From assembly GCF_900090045.1 (NCBI RefSeq), contig NC_041784.1, positions 286,501 through 350,500 of the forward strand: a stretch of 64,000 bases of DNA, written 5' to 3'. How positions within the stretch are numbered: the stretch's first letter is position 1; each line of letters opens with the position of its first letter. The translations under genes and the position numbers were made by a program. Below are positions 37,487-49,027 of this stretch, one piece after another. Source of the DNA: Plasmodium malariae. Taxonomy: Eukaryota > Apicomplexa > Aconoidasida > Haemosporida > Plasmodiidae. The notes beneath the pieces are model-generated. The model was not told the DNA's origin and searched no databases. It was given only the letters and a program-made list of their open reading frames with translations.

Positions 37487-40400
37487 CGCATATATATCCA
37501 CATAACATACTATACATACAAACGTGAAAGAATAACACTACGTTTCTAATGAAATATCAAAAAAAAAATAATAAAATAAAGGGATAATTATTTACAATAA
37601 CGAACATTAAGTAAGAAAAATTTAATGGCGAAAACTCAGTACATACACAAAGTGTAGGTATGCATATGTACTTGTGGACATCCACGCATAGGCATATATA
37701 AAAGCATACACACTTAAACATATATATATGTTTCTACACACACACTGTTTGATCACCGTGAAGAGATTATAAAGTTATTTGTCATGACAACAGAAAATTA
37801 TGAACTTGTTTGGTATGCAAGAATTTCTTAGCAGATGGATGTTCCATTTTTTTTTTTTTTTTTTCTTTCTTTGTAGGTTACTATTTTTTTTATCAAACAC
37901 GTATTAAAATTATCCTCTAAGTTGTCTCAAAAGTATGTCTAAGTATTTTTTTTTATGTGTGTGAAAAGGACCTTTTCTAATTTTTCGTATTAATTTGTAA
38001 TCTACTTTGTGCTTTGTGGCTGTTTTGTTCTACAAGTGATCCATCTACTCGTATGTCCATTCCATGAACTGTTTTCACCTCATTTTAATCCTAGCTGAAC
38101 TCCATTTTTATTCTATTTTAACCAAAGTTCAATACCATTTTAATTCCATCTTAATGGCATTTTTTTTTTTTTTTTTTTTGCTTTCTAGACTCATACAGTA
38201 CTATTTTGAAAAAAGAAGAAATGAATTGCATGCCACTTATATGGTTGAAGGGTACCAAGAGGATAGGACAGAATACATTTGTGCAATTAAAAACGAACGG
38301 GATATTTTAAGTAACCTATCGATTTAATCGTAGTTTCAATTTTAATTTCTTCTCTTTTTTTTCCTTTTTTTTTCCTTTTTTTTTCCTTTTTTTTTTTTTT
38401 TTTTTCGATAAATGCTTGACTTGTTCATAATTTTGTGCACATTACAGAAGTACATAAACAAGGCAATTTTAACGTAAAAATATACAGTGTACAATCAAAC
38501 AAAAATAAATCCGATTTATCCGTGCTATGGAAACAAGTAAATATCAAAAATGAATCGACGTCATGTCTTCAAATAGCAATGTGGCTTAAACGAATTTTTA
38601 ACTTTTTTTTTTTTTTTCCTTCTTTCCTTTTTTTATGTTAGGAATTAAATGAGATAAGCAAATTACTGGAAAAGAAGGACTTTAAAAGTCAAAAGGAAAT
38701 TCCTCGGTAATTAAGTGCAATCATGAATGCTATCGTGTATGCATATATATACATATACATACGCACACATACATGCGTAGAATCATGTGCAGCGTTCGTT
38801 GGATACGCTCGCATTATACCAGAAATTGTAAATTCACGTACGTTTACATTTATAGATCCTTTAGTACCGAACTGGACAAAGAAAAAGTATACAATAACGA
38901 ATTACAATCAAATGCAATAAACAGTACATCACAGATTAAAAAGGAAGTAAGGAATGATGCCCAGAATGATGATAAACAAATTGCACAAGGAAATATAAGT
39001 GAAATTGAAGGTATTACAAAGGTCAATGTTTTAAATGAGAAAATATATAAGAAAGAAATAAATTGCATTAAGTATAAAAGATCTGATAAAAATAATAATG
39101 ATATTGATATTATTAGAGCTCATAATAATGAAATATGTTGTTATTATGACAATAAAAAGGAGGGGGAGATTCAAGATAGTAATGAACAGGATGTGGAAAA
39201 GGATAAACATAACACATTAAATACACATGATGATGAAAATAATGAATGGAAATCTTTCAGCCCACACAAGAGACAAGGCAATAATACAAAGGATGACGAC
39301 ATGAACAATTTAAAAGAAAAAATATCTACATCGAAAAAAACAAAAACAAATAATGATATTTATCCTTTTAAGGTAAAGAGAGAAAATGTAGTATCAGGCT
39401 CAGTATATAATAAGGAAAAACAAGCAATATATGAAGAGAATGTGAACAGCTCAAATGTGCCTAAGATTAATCATAGTGAAAGGAATACCCCCCTCAAAAA
39501 CTCGCTTGATAAAAAAGGTATACGGCACAGCATCATTTGTTATGTGTATGTGTACTTGCGTATGTGTGTGTGTGTGTAGATATGCAAATTCTATGACCAA
39601 CTTAAGATACATTATACACATATAATTTCCACTTACCCCTAACAGAAACAGGAAAAAGAAAAAAAGCACCAAGTGAACAAGCAGATGAAGAAAAAGTGAA
39701 AGAGACGCTGGTGGAGAGTAAGAATCATTAGTCATAATATTAATAAAATAATATTGAACGAATAAGAAATGATAAAATAAATATAAGTATAGCTAACTAT
39801 GTGGTAGAGCTAAATACGCCTACCCGGGCAATGCATGCTGCAGTTAGTGTACATTACGTTTTCATGTTTATAAAAGTATGTATATGGGTATGTATACATA
39901 TATATACACACGGTAATGTTATATTTTGCACATTTTTTGCAGCTTCAGAAAATAGTAAAAAAGCAATGCTGTTTGAATCGGGTAAGGGTTTTTCGAAAAT
40001 AAAAAAAAAAATCAGAAATTAGAGATGTCAATGAGTTGGCTGTGCATATATGCATATAAATATATACGTACACACGTATGTGTATATATATGTATATATA
40101 TATTTTTTTTTTTTTCAAAAGATTCAAATGAAAACAATGATGAACGCAAAACAGTGAAAGAGGATGAGGTAGCCATGAATGTGCTAAAAAGAGTTAAACT
40201 GGTAAGGATTAGTATAACTGGCAATTACATGAATATGTATATGTAGTATGTATATGCATGCATCCATGTGTTAATGCTTGAGGAAGGCACGTTTTATACA
40301 AAATAGCAGGGAAATTATTACATACACTATATTTGCCCCCTTTTTTTCTAATAGGGCAAAGGAACTGAACTGTTTTACGAAAACGGATACTTGGTTACCC

Positions 40401-40742
40401 TTGACAAAGAAATACCTACTAATGAAATATATTCAAAACCAGATATAGATAAGTGTAAAGAGAATGTTAAGGAAAGTTCACCTTATCGAAATAAAAGTCC
40501 AAGAGCCCTCCAACAAACATTATTAACGTAAGCAGAAAATACTTAGAAGTGTAGATGCGTAGTTATGTACGTGTGTATATACGCTTAAGCGCATATGCAT
40601 ATATATGCACAAACATGCATAGGAACATAAATGCGTATAGTATATAATTACGTATATGCATACGTATTTAGTTATACAAATAACTGTGTATATATTTCCC
40701 TGCCTTTTAATCACCAGGAATTTTTTCAAAAGGAAAGTTTGA
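37246..40742 (+). CDS. DNA polymerase delta subunit 3 (p66/Cdc27/Pol32 homologue), eleven exons
   Basis: Exons 37246-37323, 37877-37932, 38189-38310, 38448-38536, 38642-38706, 38856-39517, 39646-39717, 39943-39981, 40122-40201, 40355-40527, 40718-40742; every phase closes, 486 residues (human POLD3 466). The N-terminal winged-helix region aligns with human POLD3 in order: VTIFFIKHVLKLS (VTYKWLSYTLGV), LIQYYFEKRRNELHATYMVE (LYDYVERKRKENSGAQLHVTYLV), YICAIKNERDIL (KVAVVREDKLEAV), NVKIYSVQ (SIHVYSIQ). The middle is acidic/Lys-rich and disordered. The late segment ELFYENGYLVTLDKEI matches the YLDGEGCIVTEKVYESE element. The extreme C-terminus is a canonical PCNA-binding PIP box at residues 475-482 (QTLLTNFF) followed by KRKV, as in human RQVSITGFFQRK. 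It links Pol delta to PCNA for lagging-strand synthesis. Nuclear. Confidence 0.92.
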
Positions 40743-41318
40743 AGCGCATATTCTAAGGTACATGACTTTATTTTTTTTTTTTTCAATTTAACGATTTTTC
40801 ATTTCCAACATCTGTAAACCTTTATTTTTTTTACCTAATTTTTTGCGCCAATTTTGTGTTATCTTTTTTAATGCTTTTCTTGCGTCAATCAAGTTTTTCG
40901 AGTTAAGAAAAAAATAATTTCGTTAAAACGAATAAATTTAAAAAAAATGAATAAATAAACTTATATATGTTTGCTTAATTATTTATATAAGGTATATATG
41001 CTATATATGCATGTGTTATTGGTATATGTTCCATTATTTGGTGCATATAACATTTAAAAATGTATTATTTTATAACGTGGATTTTTTTTTTTTTTTTTTT
41101 TTTTTTACATTTATACGTTAAAAGGATTAAATAAAAGTTAACCACAGTTCAACATTGTTCAACAATTTTTAAGTAAAACACTGATCAACAATTTTTAAGT
41201 AAAACACTGATCTACAATTTTTAAGTAAAACACTGATCAACAATTTTTAATAAAACACTGATCAACAATTTTTACGAAAAACATTCTTTACCAATATGTG
41301 AAGCGAATTTTTCGAAAC
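40743..41318. other. convergent intergenic with 26-bp repeat
   Basis: Shared 3' flanks of the Pol delta subunit gene and the HIP gene. It holds a poly(T) run at 41083-41106 and about five copies of a unit like CAACAATTTTTAAGTAAAACACTGAT at 41150-41285, directly after the HIP stop codon and so in its 3' UTR. Confidence 0.7.
41150..41285. repeat. 26-bp tandem repeat in HIP 3' flank
   Basis: Five near-identical copies of a unit of about 26 bp (ATCAACAATTTTTAAGTAAAACACTG type). It is outside coding sequence and sits just 3' of the minus-strand HIP stop. Confidence 0.85.
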
Positions 41319-43136
41319 TTAGTTTTTTCCATTGGGCTTGGATTTACCCATCATATTTCCCAAATCGGAATTTTTTAAATTTTCAAATATGTTCTTATAT
41401 TTTGGGTCATTGGCATATTTGGACAATAACTCCGGGTTACTCATCATATTTTGCATCATTTGGAAAAACTGAGGATTATTAAATAGTTCTTTCATTTCAG
41501 GAGAATTTAAGTCGGGCATTCCGCCTGGAAATCCACTCGGCATTCCTCCGGGCATTCCTCCGGGCATTCCTCCGGGCATTCCACCTGGAAATCCACCTGG
41601 CATACCACCTGGCATACCACCTGGCATTCCACCTGGCATTCCGCCTGGCATTCCGCCTGGCATTCCGCCGGGCATTCCACCTGGAAATCCACCGGGCATA
41701 CCTCCTCCAAAATCACCAGAAAAATCCGGTTGACTGTAGGAAGAATCCGAGGAATCTGAGTCATAATTTTCCCTTTTACTATTTTCTTTTTTATATGCCT
41801 TTTCTGCAGCTTTTTTCTTAGCAGCTAGCCTTTTTTTTAATTCTTTTTCTCTTTTTTTCCTTTTTTTATCTTCTTCTTTGTTTATTTTGTATCTTCTCTT
41901 TTCATAAATTTTTTTATATTTCTCTTCAATTAATTTTTGCATTTCCCATAAATCTTCATCATAATCAATTTTTTGTCCTTGTTCGATATCTGCATGAGCA
42001 CATTCCCATTTGCCTAAATGTCTATATGCTTTAGCTCTAATTTTATATGCATTAGCGCTATCAATATTTAAATTTAAAGCTTCCGTACAATCTCTAATAC
42101 AAGCTTTTGGTCTTTTTAAACTTAACAAAATGGATGCACGTTTAGTATATATCATAGCTGATGGATTTCCGAAAGAAATTATTTTATTATATTTTTCTAA
42201 TGCCTCCTCTAATTTATCTTCTTGAACTAAATTTACTGCTTCTGATTTTAATTTACTAATCTCTTCTATCGTTTCTTCTGATAATTCTCCTTCTATAATA
42301 GGAGCTAATGGGGGGCATTCAGTCGTTTCCTCTTTCATTATATCTTCACCTCCTTCTTCCTCTTCCTCTTCTACTTCTTCTTCCTCTTCTTCATCTAAGT
42401 CCTCCTTATCAGCTGCATCCGATTTTTCTTCTGTACTATCTTCACTTGGAATATTTTCATAATACTCTTTATCCTTTCTTACTTTTCCACCGAAGCTTTC
42501 AATGAATTCCTTAAAAAAAGAAAATTCTGGTTTTAACAAAATGCTTGGGTCTTCCTCACATATAGAAACGAATTTCTTCAACTCCTCAACTATAAAATGA
42601 TAAAAAAAAAAAAAAAAAAAAAATTGGTGGTAATGCGTAAATAATTATGTTCAAATACAAAAACCTAAAATCTGCTACCTTTTCATGTATATGCAAAATT
42701 GGTGGAGAACCCTCAACAGGGTCTCCATACAAAAGCACGATACTATTATACATGATGGTAAGGAATAAAAAAGTATATATGTGTATATGTACATTCATAT
42801 GTATACATATACATATTACAGCAGCTTCACCCAGCCTTGCATTCCACACCGTTCTTATTAAGCAAATGAAAAATATTTTTAATGAGCCACAAAATATTTT
42901 ATACAACATTGGATATTTTTACATATCATACGTGTAAGTATATATGCATAAAATATGCATACATACGGTAAACATTTATGTACACATAGAATAATTACAA
43001 GATCGCGAAATTCTTTAAAAATGAAACAAAATAAAAACAAAACAGAGCTAAAATATATGTAACTATTCATACGCGTTCATTTTTATATTAAATATTTTTG
43101 CGCATGTATACACTTACTCTTTTTGTCATCCATCAT
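41319..43136 (-). CDS. Hsc70-interacting protein (HIP/ST13), two exons
   Basis: Hsp70 co-chaperone that stabilises the ADP state. Exon 1 43136-43118 (MMDDKK), exon 2 42589-41319; junction phase 1 with donor GTAAGT and acceptor TTTATAG; 429 residues. The N-terminal dimerisation part ([19 protein letters not shown]; human VNELRAFVKMCKQDPSVL) and FIESFGGKV are clear. An acidic Glu/Asp block follows, then three TPR helices pairs ([51 protein letters not shown]) and a highly charged Lys/Arg helix. Then comes a [12 protein letters not shown] repeat coded by 41520-41700, and the C-terminal DP/STI1 domain ([20 protein letters not shown]). The GGMP repeat is the known mark of animal and Plasmodium HIP. 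The region between the exons is one 528-bp intron with a poly(A) run. Confidence 0.96.
41520..41700 (-). repeat. in-frame GGMP repeat of HIP
   Basis: About twelve copies of a 12-bp codon unit for Gly-Gly-Met-Pro, with three GGFP variants, inside the HIP coding region. Codon use varies between copies (CCG/CCT/CCA), so the protein repeat is older than recent slippage. Confidence 0.95.
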
Positions 43137-44324
43137 TTTTCCTTCCATAAGTATATTATATAGATATATTACAATACAATTTTGTAAGCAGTATATATAA
43201 TATATGAATATACAAGGTATAATGCCGATGTTATATTTGAATAACACTTTTTTCTAAAATTATACAAGTTAAATCTCTTTTAACCGTTTTGTAAGGATAA
43301 TATATTATATTATATAAACTCACTCGTTGAGTAAAATAATGTTCACGTGGAAATAGGTACTTTCCAAGTTTAAAAATTTTTAACTACAAATATAAAAATA
43401 AATAAAAATAAAAATATATTATATGTATACATAAAATAAATATTTGTGACAATAAAAAAGTAGGAAATTCCACAAGTATTTTATTTTATTTTACTTTATT
43501 TTACTTTATTTTACTTTATTTACTTTGTTATATTCTTTTACTGTACTTTATTTTTTTTTTCTCTCTGTTTAACGCTGTTTATGAAAATGTAATGCATACA
43601 TACATGAGCATTTTGTATGTATAAAAATTTCATATATACATATATACTTATATATATATATTTATATAACCCTGATACACGTGTATAAATTTTTACTCGA
43701 TAAATTGTAATATGCTATATTTTACTTATGTAGAATATATTTCTTTTTTTTAACATGATTTCTTGTATGAAGGTTTTATATAACCTGTCGAAATTTTTTT
43801 TTTTCTTCCCCCCCCACAACTGTGTTTTAGTGTATATAAAATAGATATAAGGAAAAAAAAAAAAAAAAATATATTTATTTATTTTAACTAGTTTTTAATA
43901 CGTACATATTTATATTTGTATTTAAAAATTTGGAGACCAGTTGCATGAACATTAACATACTAATTAACAAACTAATTAACAAACTAATTAATTAACAAGT
44001 GAACAAATATATTGAGTATCCAATAAATTAGTCAATCAATTAACAAATCAGTAAATTAATTAATTAAATTTCGGGAGTATTTTAATTAAGCCTAATTTTT
44101 AGGTTACTGCGTTAAAGAATTTGCCAAATGATTTCGAGCATTGTATTATATACAAAATATCAGTATTATTCAACATAACAAACTTATCTTTTTTTTTACA
44201 AAATATGGATAGAAGAAATGGAAGGAAATAATACTATATTTTCTTTTGTTTTAAAGGCACAAATAAATTTAAAAAAGGTTCCATTTGCTTCATTAAAAAA
44301 ATTTATTATTTGCTTGGACACATA

Positions 44325-44635
44325 TTAATACATACATTCGTACATACATTAATACATACATTAATACATACATTAATACATACATTAATACGTACATTCG
44401 TACATACATTAATACGTACATTCGTACATACATTAATACATACATTCGTATATACATTAATACATACATTAATACGTACATTCGTATATACATTAATACA
44501 TACATTAATACATACATTAATACGTACATTCGTACATACATTAATACATACATTAATACATACATTCGTATATACATTAATACATACATTCGTATATACA
44601 TTAATACATACATTCGTATATACATTAATATATTT
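44325..44635. repeat. 12-bp array of ACATTAATACAT and ACATTCGTACAT
   Basis: About twenty-six 12-bp units alternating between AATACAT and CGTACAT or CGTATAT variants in a mixed order. It is open in several frames on both strands because no stop falls inside the unit. Confidence 0.9.
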
Positions 44636-45824
44636 ATTAATATACATATTGGAACTATGTATAATAAAGAGGTATATTATTTTGTGGTTTTTATCACATG
44701 GCGAAGATTTCACTTCATTTTTTATAAATACTTGTATATATATGAATACATACATATACATATGTTATATTTTACGCCCAACTTGTACGCCTTACACCTT
44801 CCTATTAAATAAAAAAAGGACGTGAGCATTTGTATTTAATCATATATCGTTATTTTAAAAATTTTTTTAAATGAAATCGTAGGAAAATATACTCGTAAAA
44901 CTCGTTTCTCCCAATTTTACACATTTTATTTGATAACTATATATTTTGGGGAGCTATTTTTAAATAAATAGCGAACTACTCGAAAGCAAATTTTTATTAA
45001 CGAATGCTCACCTTTACCTTTTTTAAAATTAAAATTTTTTATTTTTAAGTTAATTACTGTATTTTCCTTTTTTTTTTTTTTTGCTTTGTTTTATTGTTGT
45101 ATTATTTTATCGTCTTCATATATGTGTAGCACATATTGATGGTACAACTAAATAATGTGTGTATATATATATATATAATTATATGTATATATATAATTAT
45201 GTGTATATATATATATATATATATATTCAAGCAAATGAGTAATTTGTAACACGATTTTTTTCCCGTTTTTCGCGCAAATGTTTATAACGGTGGAACATAT
45301 CACTGCTTAAATGGCAATTGAAGGTGCACATTATTTATGTGTTACTGATTATATATGGCTCATTTTATTTTTCATTTAACATGTTTTATTTTACTTATAT
45401 TACTTCTATATATTATTGGAGTGTAATGCATTAAATGTAAAAAATAGTTGTTTATAATTTTTCCATTCCTCCTTCATTCACCCAGTTAATTGTAAAAATA
45501 GCTCTTCCTTAATGTGTATATTCATTCAGCTTTATTACGAACTGCGTTTATTTACATCAATACAAATACATTTTTAACAATCAATCAGACGCAATTAATG
45601 TGTTATTTAATTAACAATTAAACAAAATGGATAAAAACAATATTCGAGTGGGACATTAGAAGATTTAACTCCTCGTACATATATATATATATATATATAT
45701 CCACGCGTAGGCACGTGTGGATGCACATATATATCCTCACTGTATATATTTATATATGTATGCTGAATAAGTTCCTATTATGTATGTAAAAGGTTTCAAA
45801 AAAAGTATTATAAAATCATTGAAA

Positions 45825-45960
45825 AAATGTAGCAATCAAATCATTGAAAAAATGTAGCAATCAAATTACTGAAAAAATATAGCAATCATATCATTGTAAA
45901 AATGTAGCAATCATATCATTGTAAAAATGTAGCAATCAAATTACTGAAAAATTGTAAAAA
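45825..45960. repeat. about 25-bp repeat TCATTGAAAAAATGTAGCAATCAAA
   Basis: Five to six copies with small changes (ATTACTG, ATCATTG) just downstream of the stop codon of the minus-strand membrane protein gene. Confidence 0.85.
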
Positions 45961-46114
45961 ATTATTGAAAAACACCCATATATTTAATGAAAATGCAAAG
46001 CTGTTATAAATATACTAAAAATTTGTCAAAATTATTGAAAAATTGTACTGATCTGGGTCAAGTATTTTTACTTATACTTTTAATTTTTTTTTTTTCATTT
46101 TTCTTTTCTTTTTT

Positions 46115-46704
46115 TTATTCTTGGTTTTCCAGATCATTATATATAAAATTATTTCTGTATTCATATTTTGAAATGTACAAATTAAAAGAACACATAAATG
46201 AAGTAAAAAGAATGGTAAAAATCAAATAATAATAAAATTTTATGTAAATATTTTCTTTTGAGAGTATAATTAAGATTTCGTCTAAAACACCCCATATTCC
46301 TACTGCACATAAAAATGAACAACAGTCAACCAAAAATCGAAGAATCACTTTCACATTAAATTCATTAATGTTAAAAAAACTACTTGTTGGATCTTCTTCA
46401 TTCCCATTATATGATTTATCACTTGAATCTCTTACTGGATTTTGTAAATTATTTTCAAATACCCATTTTATGTTTTCATTTTCCCGCTTTTTGTTAAGTC
46501 CATCAAAATTATTGGAAATTATATCATCATCATTCTTTTGTTCTTCTTGCACATATATTTTTACTGATTTATTTTCCTCAGAAATATAATTCGAGTTTTT
46601 CTCAAAATATTTTTTCTTGTCATTTTCATTTGATACATAGAATTCATTCATTAATGTAAAAAATGTAAAATGAAACGATGGTGTTTGGTTTGGTTTTATT
46701 ATTC
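46115..46704 (-). CDS. last exon of a two-span membrane protein of unknown function
   Basis: Open frame of 195 codons after a good acceptor (TTTGTTTGCAAATCTACAG). It reads IIKPNQTPSFHFTFFTLM, then MNEFYVSNENDKKKYFEK (an internal ATG at 46651 could be a start, giving 178 residues), a polar Asn/Glu-rich middle, then two membrane spans, FLVDCCSFLCAVGIWGVLDE and FYYYLIFTILFTSFMCSF, and a short charged tail ENQE. I do not recognise it; the paired spans with WGVLD between them look conserved. A matching upstream exon piece ends at a donor at 47500 (IADIKNKIR) with compatible phase, across an intron that holds (CTAT)n, (TA)n and a 15-bp repeat. See the upstream segment entry. Confidence 0.7.
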
Positions 46705-46854
46705 CTGTAGATTTGCAAACAAATAAACAGTTATAACGTGCGTACAAACATACATATATAGGAAAAAACTATTAAGCGCTAATATATACTTATAAATCTG
46801 CGTTCAATTTTATCCCGACAAATATGTATTCTATTTAAATAAATTCTATCTATA

Positions 46855-46948
46855 TCTATCTATCTATCTATATCTATCTATCTATATCTATCTATCTATA
46901 TCTATCTATATATATCTATCTATATATATCTATCTATCTATCTATCTA

Positions 46949-47008
<60 letters not shown>
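46855..47008. repeat. (CTAT)n then (TA)n
   Basis: Tetranucleotide CTAT/CTATAT array passing into a long (TA)n of about 30 copies and ending in (CA)n. It sits in the presumed intron of the membrane protein gene. Confidence 0.9.
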
Positions 47009-47016
<8 letters not shown>

Positions 47017-47329
47017 TAAATAAATTACAATGCTACATTTATGGGCAAAAGGAATAAACTAAATGGAGCACAAATATCAGCTCAATGTATGCGCACATAC
47101 ATATATATATGCAAATACAAATGCATATATATATGCATATATGTGTATACATATATTTACAAAAAATATACACACAAAAAAACTAAAACAAAAACAAAAT
47201 ATATGTAATAAAAAAGGGACAAAAACAAGAGTGAAATATAAAAATTGTATATGATACGTCTAATATTCCTTGGTATTAACGGATATACAAAAACGCTAAA
47301 ATGTTTTCTTAATATGTTTTGTATTATTA

Positions 47330-47465
47330 CTACGGGTACTACTATTACTAGTACTACCACTGCTGGTACTACCACTGCTGGTACTACCACTGCTGGTACT
47401 ACCACTGCTGGTACTACTATTACTGGTACTACCACAGCTGGTACTACTACTACTACTACTAACAC
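47330..47465. repeat. 15-bp repeat GGTACTACCACTGCT
   Basis: Eight to nine copies of a 15-bp unit, decaying into (ACT)n. It is open on the plus strand as a Thr/Ala/Gly repeat and on the minus strand as a Val/Pro repeat. It is placed inside the presumed intron of the minus-strand gene rather than being coding. Confidence 0.85.
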
Positions 47466-47500
47466 TGCTGCTTCATTAACGATAAGCTTGTGGTTATACT

Positions 47501-47860
47501 CCTAATTTTATTCTTAATATCTGCAATAAAGAGTGGTCCTATATTTTTTATTTTTGAAATTTATTTCTCCTGGAGTATTATTCAAAATTAACTGAAAATA
47601 AAAATGGCTAGCTATTTTCTCTTCTTTTAATTTTTCGTGTTTTGATGTTCCATGTATGTATAAAAAAAAATTTAACTAAAAAAACTCCTAATAATTTAGT
47701 TACTGCTAGAACATTTTTTCTTTCTTTTTTTGCTGAAAAAAAATTTGTATTTTGTGAACATAATAAAAAATTGGTTTCCTTAAATAAAAAAAATTATTTT
47801 TTAATACAGTATGTATTCCTTGTGGCATCCCTATACTTTGGAATAATAACTTAGGTAATT
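47501..47860 (-). pseudogene. upstream segment of the membrane protein gene, frame broken at homopolymers
   Basis: Reading the minus strand, coding-like text changes frame three times, each time at a homopolymer: MPQGIHTVLKNNFF up to A8 (plus-strand 47786-47793), then FLLCSQNTNFFSAKKERKNV and LAVTKLLGVFLVK up to A9 (47662-47670), then TSKHEKLKEEKIASHFYFQL and ILNNTPGEINFKNK up to T6 (47544-47549), then IGPLFIADIKNKIR to the donor at 47500. Joined, these would lead into the 46704 exon in phase. Either the gene is decayed, the assembly has homopolymer-length errors, or real introns are hidden here. The start is not found. Type given as pseudogene for want of a better class. Confidence 0.35.
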
Positions 47861-49027
47861 AACGTACTTCTTGACTCTATATGTTTAATAGAATGATTCA
47901 CAATGATTGTATTCTTAGCAGTTAAGATATAATATTTAATAAGAATATTCCTGTTATTATATGTACTTATTATATATATACATATATGTTAAAAAATCAG
48001 TTTTTAAAATTTGAAACATTAACAGTTCATTCTCAAATATTACTACAAAATTGCCTTAAGTTTAAAAAATTTATTCTATTAATTTATGCTTATTAGCAAC
48101 AAAAAAACTATTAAGAAAAAAAAAAAAAAGAAAAAGAAACAAGTTCCTACTTAATATAATATTTAATTTCTAAATATATATACTACAAATCATTTATATT
48201 TAACTACAATAAAATTTGTATTATCGATAAATAAAAATAAAAATTTTTACCTATTTGTAAAATTTTAACTATAAATGTTTCTTTTCAAAGGATTTTGAAA
48301 ATATATTATTTTTTGTTTAATTTGATCAATTAAATTTTATATTTTTAATTTTTATTTTTATTTTTAATTTTTAGTTTTTAAATTTTAAATGACAAAAAAA
48401 AAAAAAAAATAAAAGAGCTCCAAAAATTAATTATATTGTATTATATATACATATATACATATACTATTATATATATATATATATATATATGGCGAAAATT
48501 TAAAAATAATTAATGCTGAAAAATCTTTTTTATTGAGAAGAAAAAATATATTAATGGAGTTTTTTTTTATTTTTTACAGTAGTAAAAAATACCTTTTTTA
48601 TTATTTACACTAAAATTTTATGCTTCAATTTTCGCCTTCGCTAAATTATTTAACAGATTTAAGAAAATGTAAAATAAAATTTTTTTAAAATATTCGGAAA
48701 CATAAGAACTGAAATGATTTTTGAATTTTTCTTTTTATACCTTTTTTTTGGCTTCCATATATCTATGCTACTTTTTACGTTAATTAACAACTTTATATGT
48801 ATGTTCTTTTATTGAATGTATAACCTCTTTTTTATTTTGATGATTTTTTTTTTTTTTTTTTTTTTATTCATAATATAAAAAGACCCTTTTGAAGAACTAG
48901 CACAAAGCCTAAATAAATTTTATATTTTTTAGTTATAATCATAGATTAGAAATAAAGAATGAAAGAGAAATTAAAAAGAATGAAAAAGTGAAATTAAAAA
49001 AAAAAAAAAAGTCATTTCCCATATAAA
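47861..49027. other. very AT-rich divergent spacer before MetAP1a
   Basis: Among the most AT-rich sequence in the window, with poly(A), poly(T) and (TA)n at 48469-48490. It probably contains the divergent promoters of the minus-strand membrane protein gene and MetAP1a. No gene seen. Confidence 0.6.

Larger units (their letters stand above)
43137..46114. other. intergenic between HIP and membrane protein gene, large tandem arrays
   Basis: Promoter side of HIP and 3' side of the minus-strand membrane protein gene. It contains a TTTTACTTTATTT array at 43485-43560, a TTAACAAACTAA-type tract at 43945-44075, a large ACATTAATACAT/ACATTCGTACAT array at 44325-44635, (TA)n at 45210-45230, and a 24-25-bp array at 45825-45960. 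No frame looks coding. Confidence 0.6.

Noticed and set aside
44290..44825. 110-171-residue frames over the 12-bp array.
   Set aside because: Repeat without internal stops; no start context or non-repeat domain.
45987..46229. 80-residue plus-strand frame.
   Set aside because: It overlaps the intact end of the minus-strand membrane protein frame and is low-complexity at its start.
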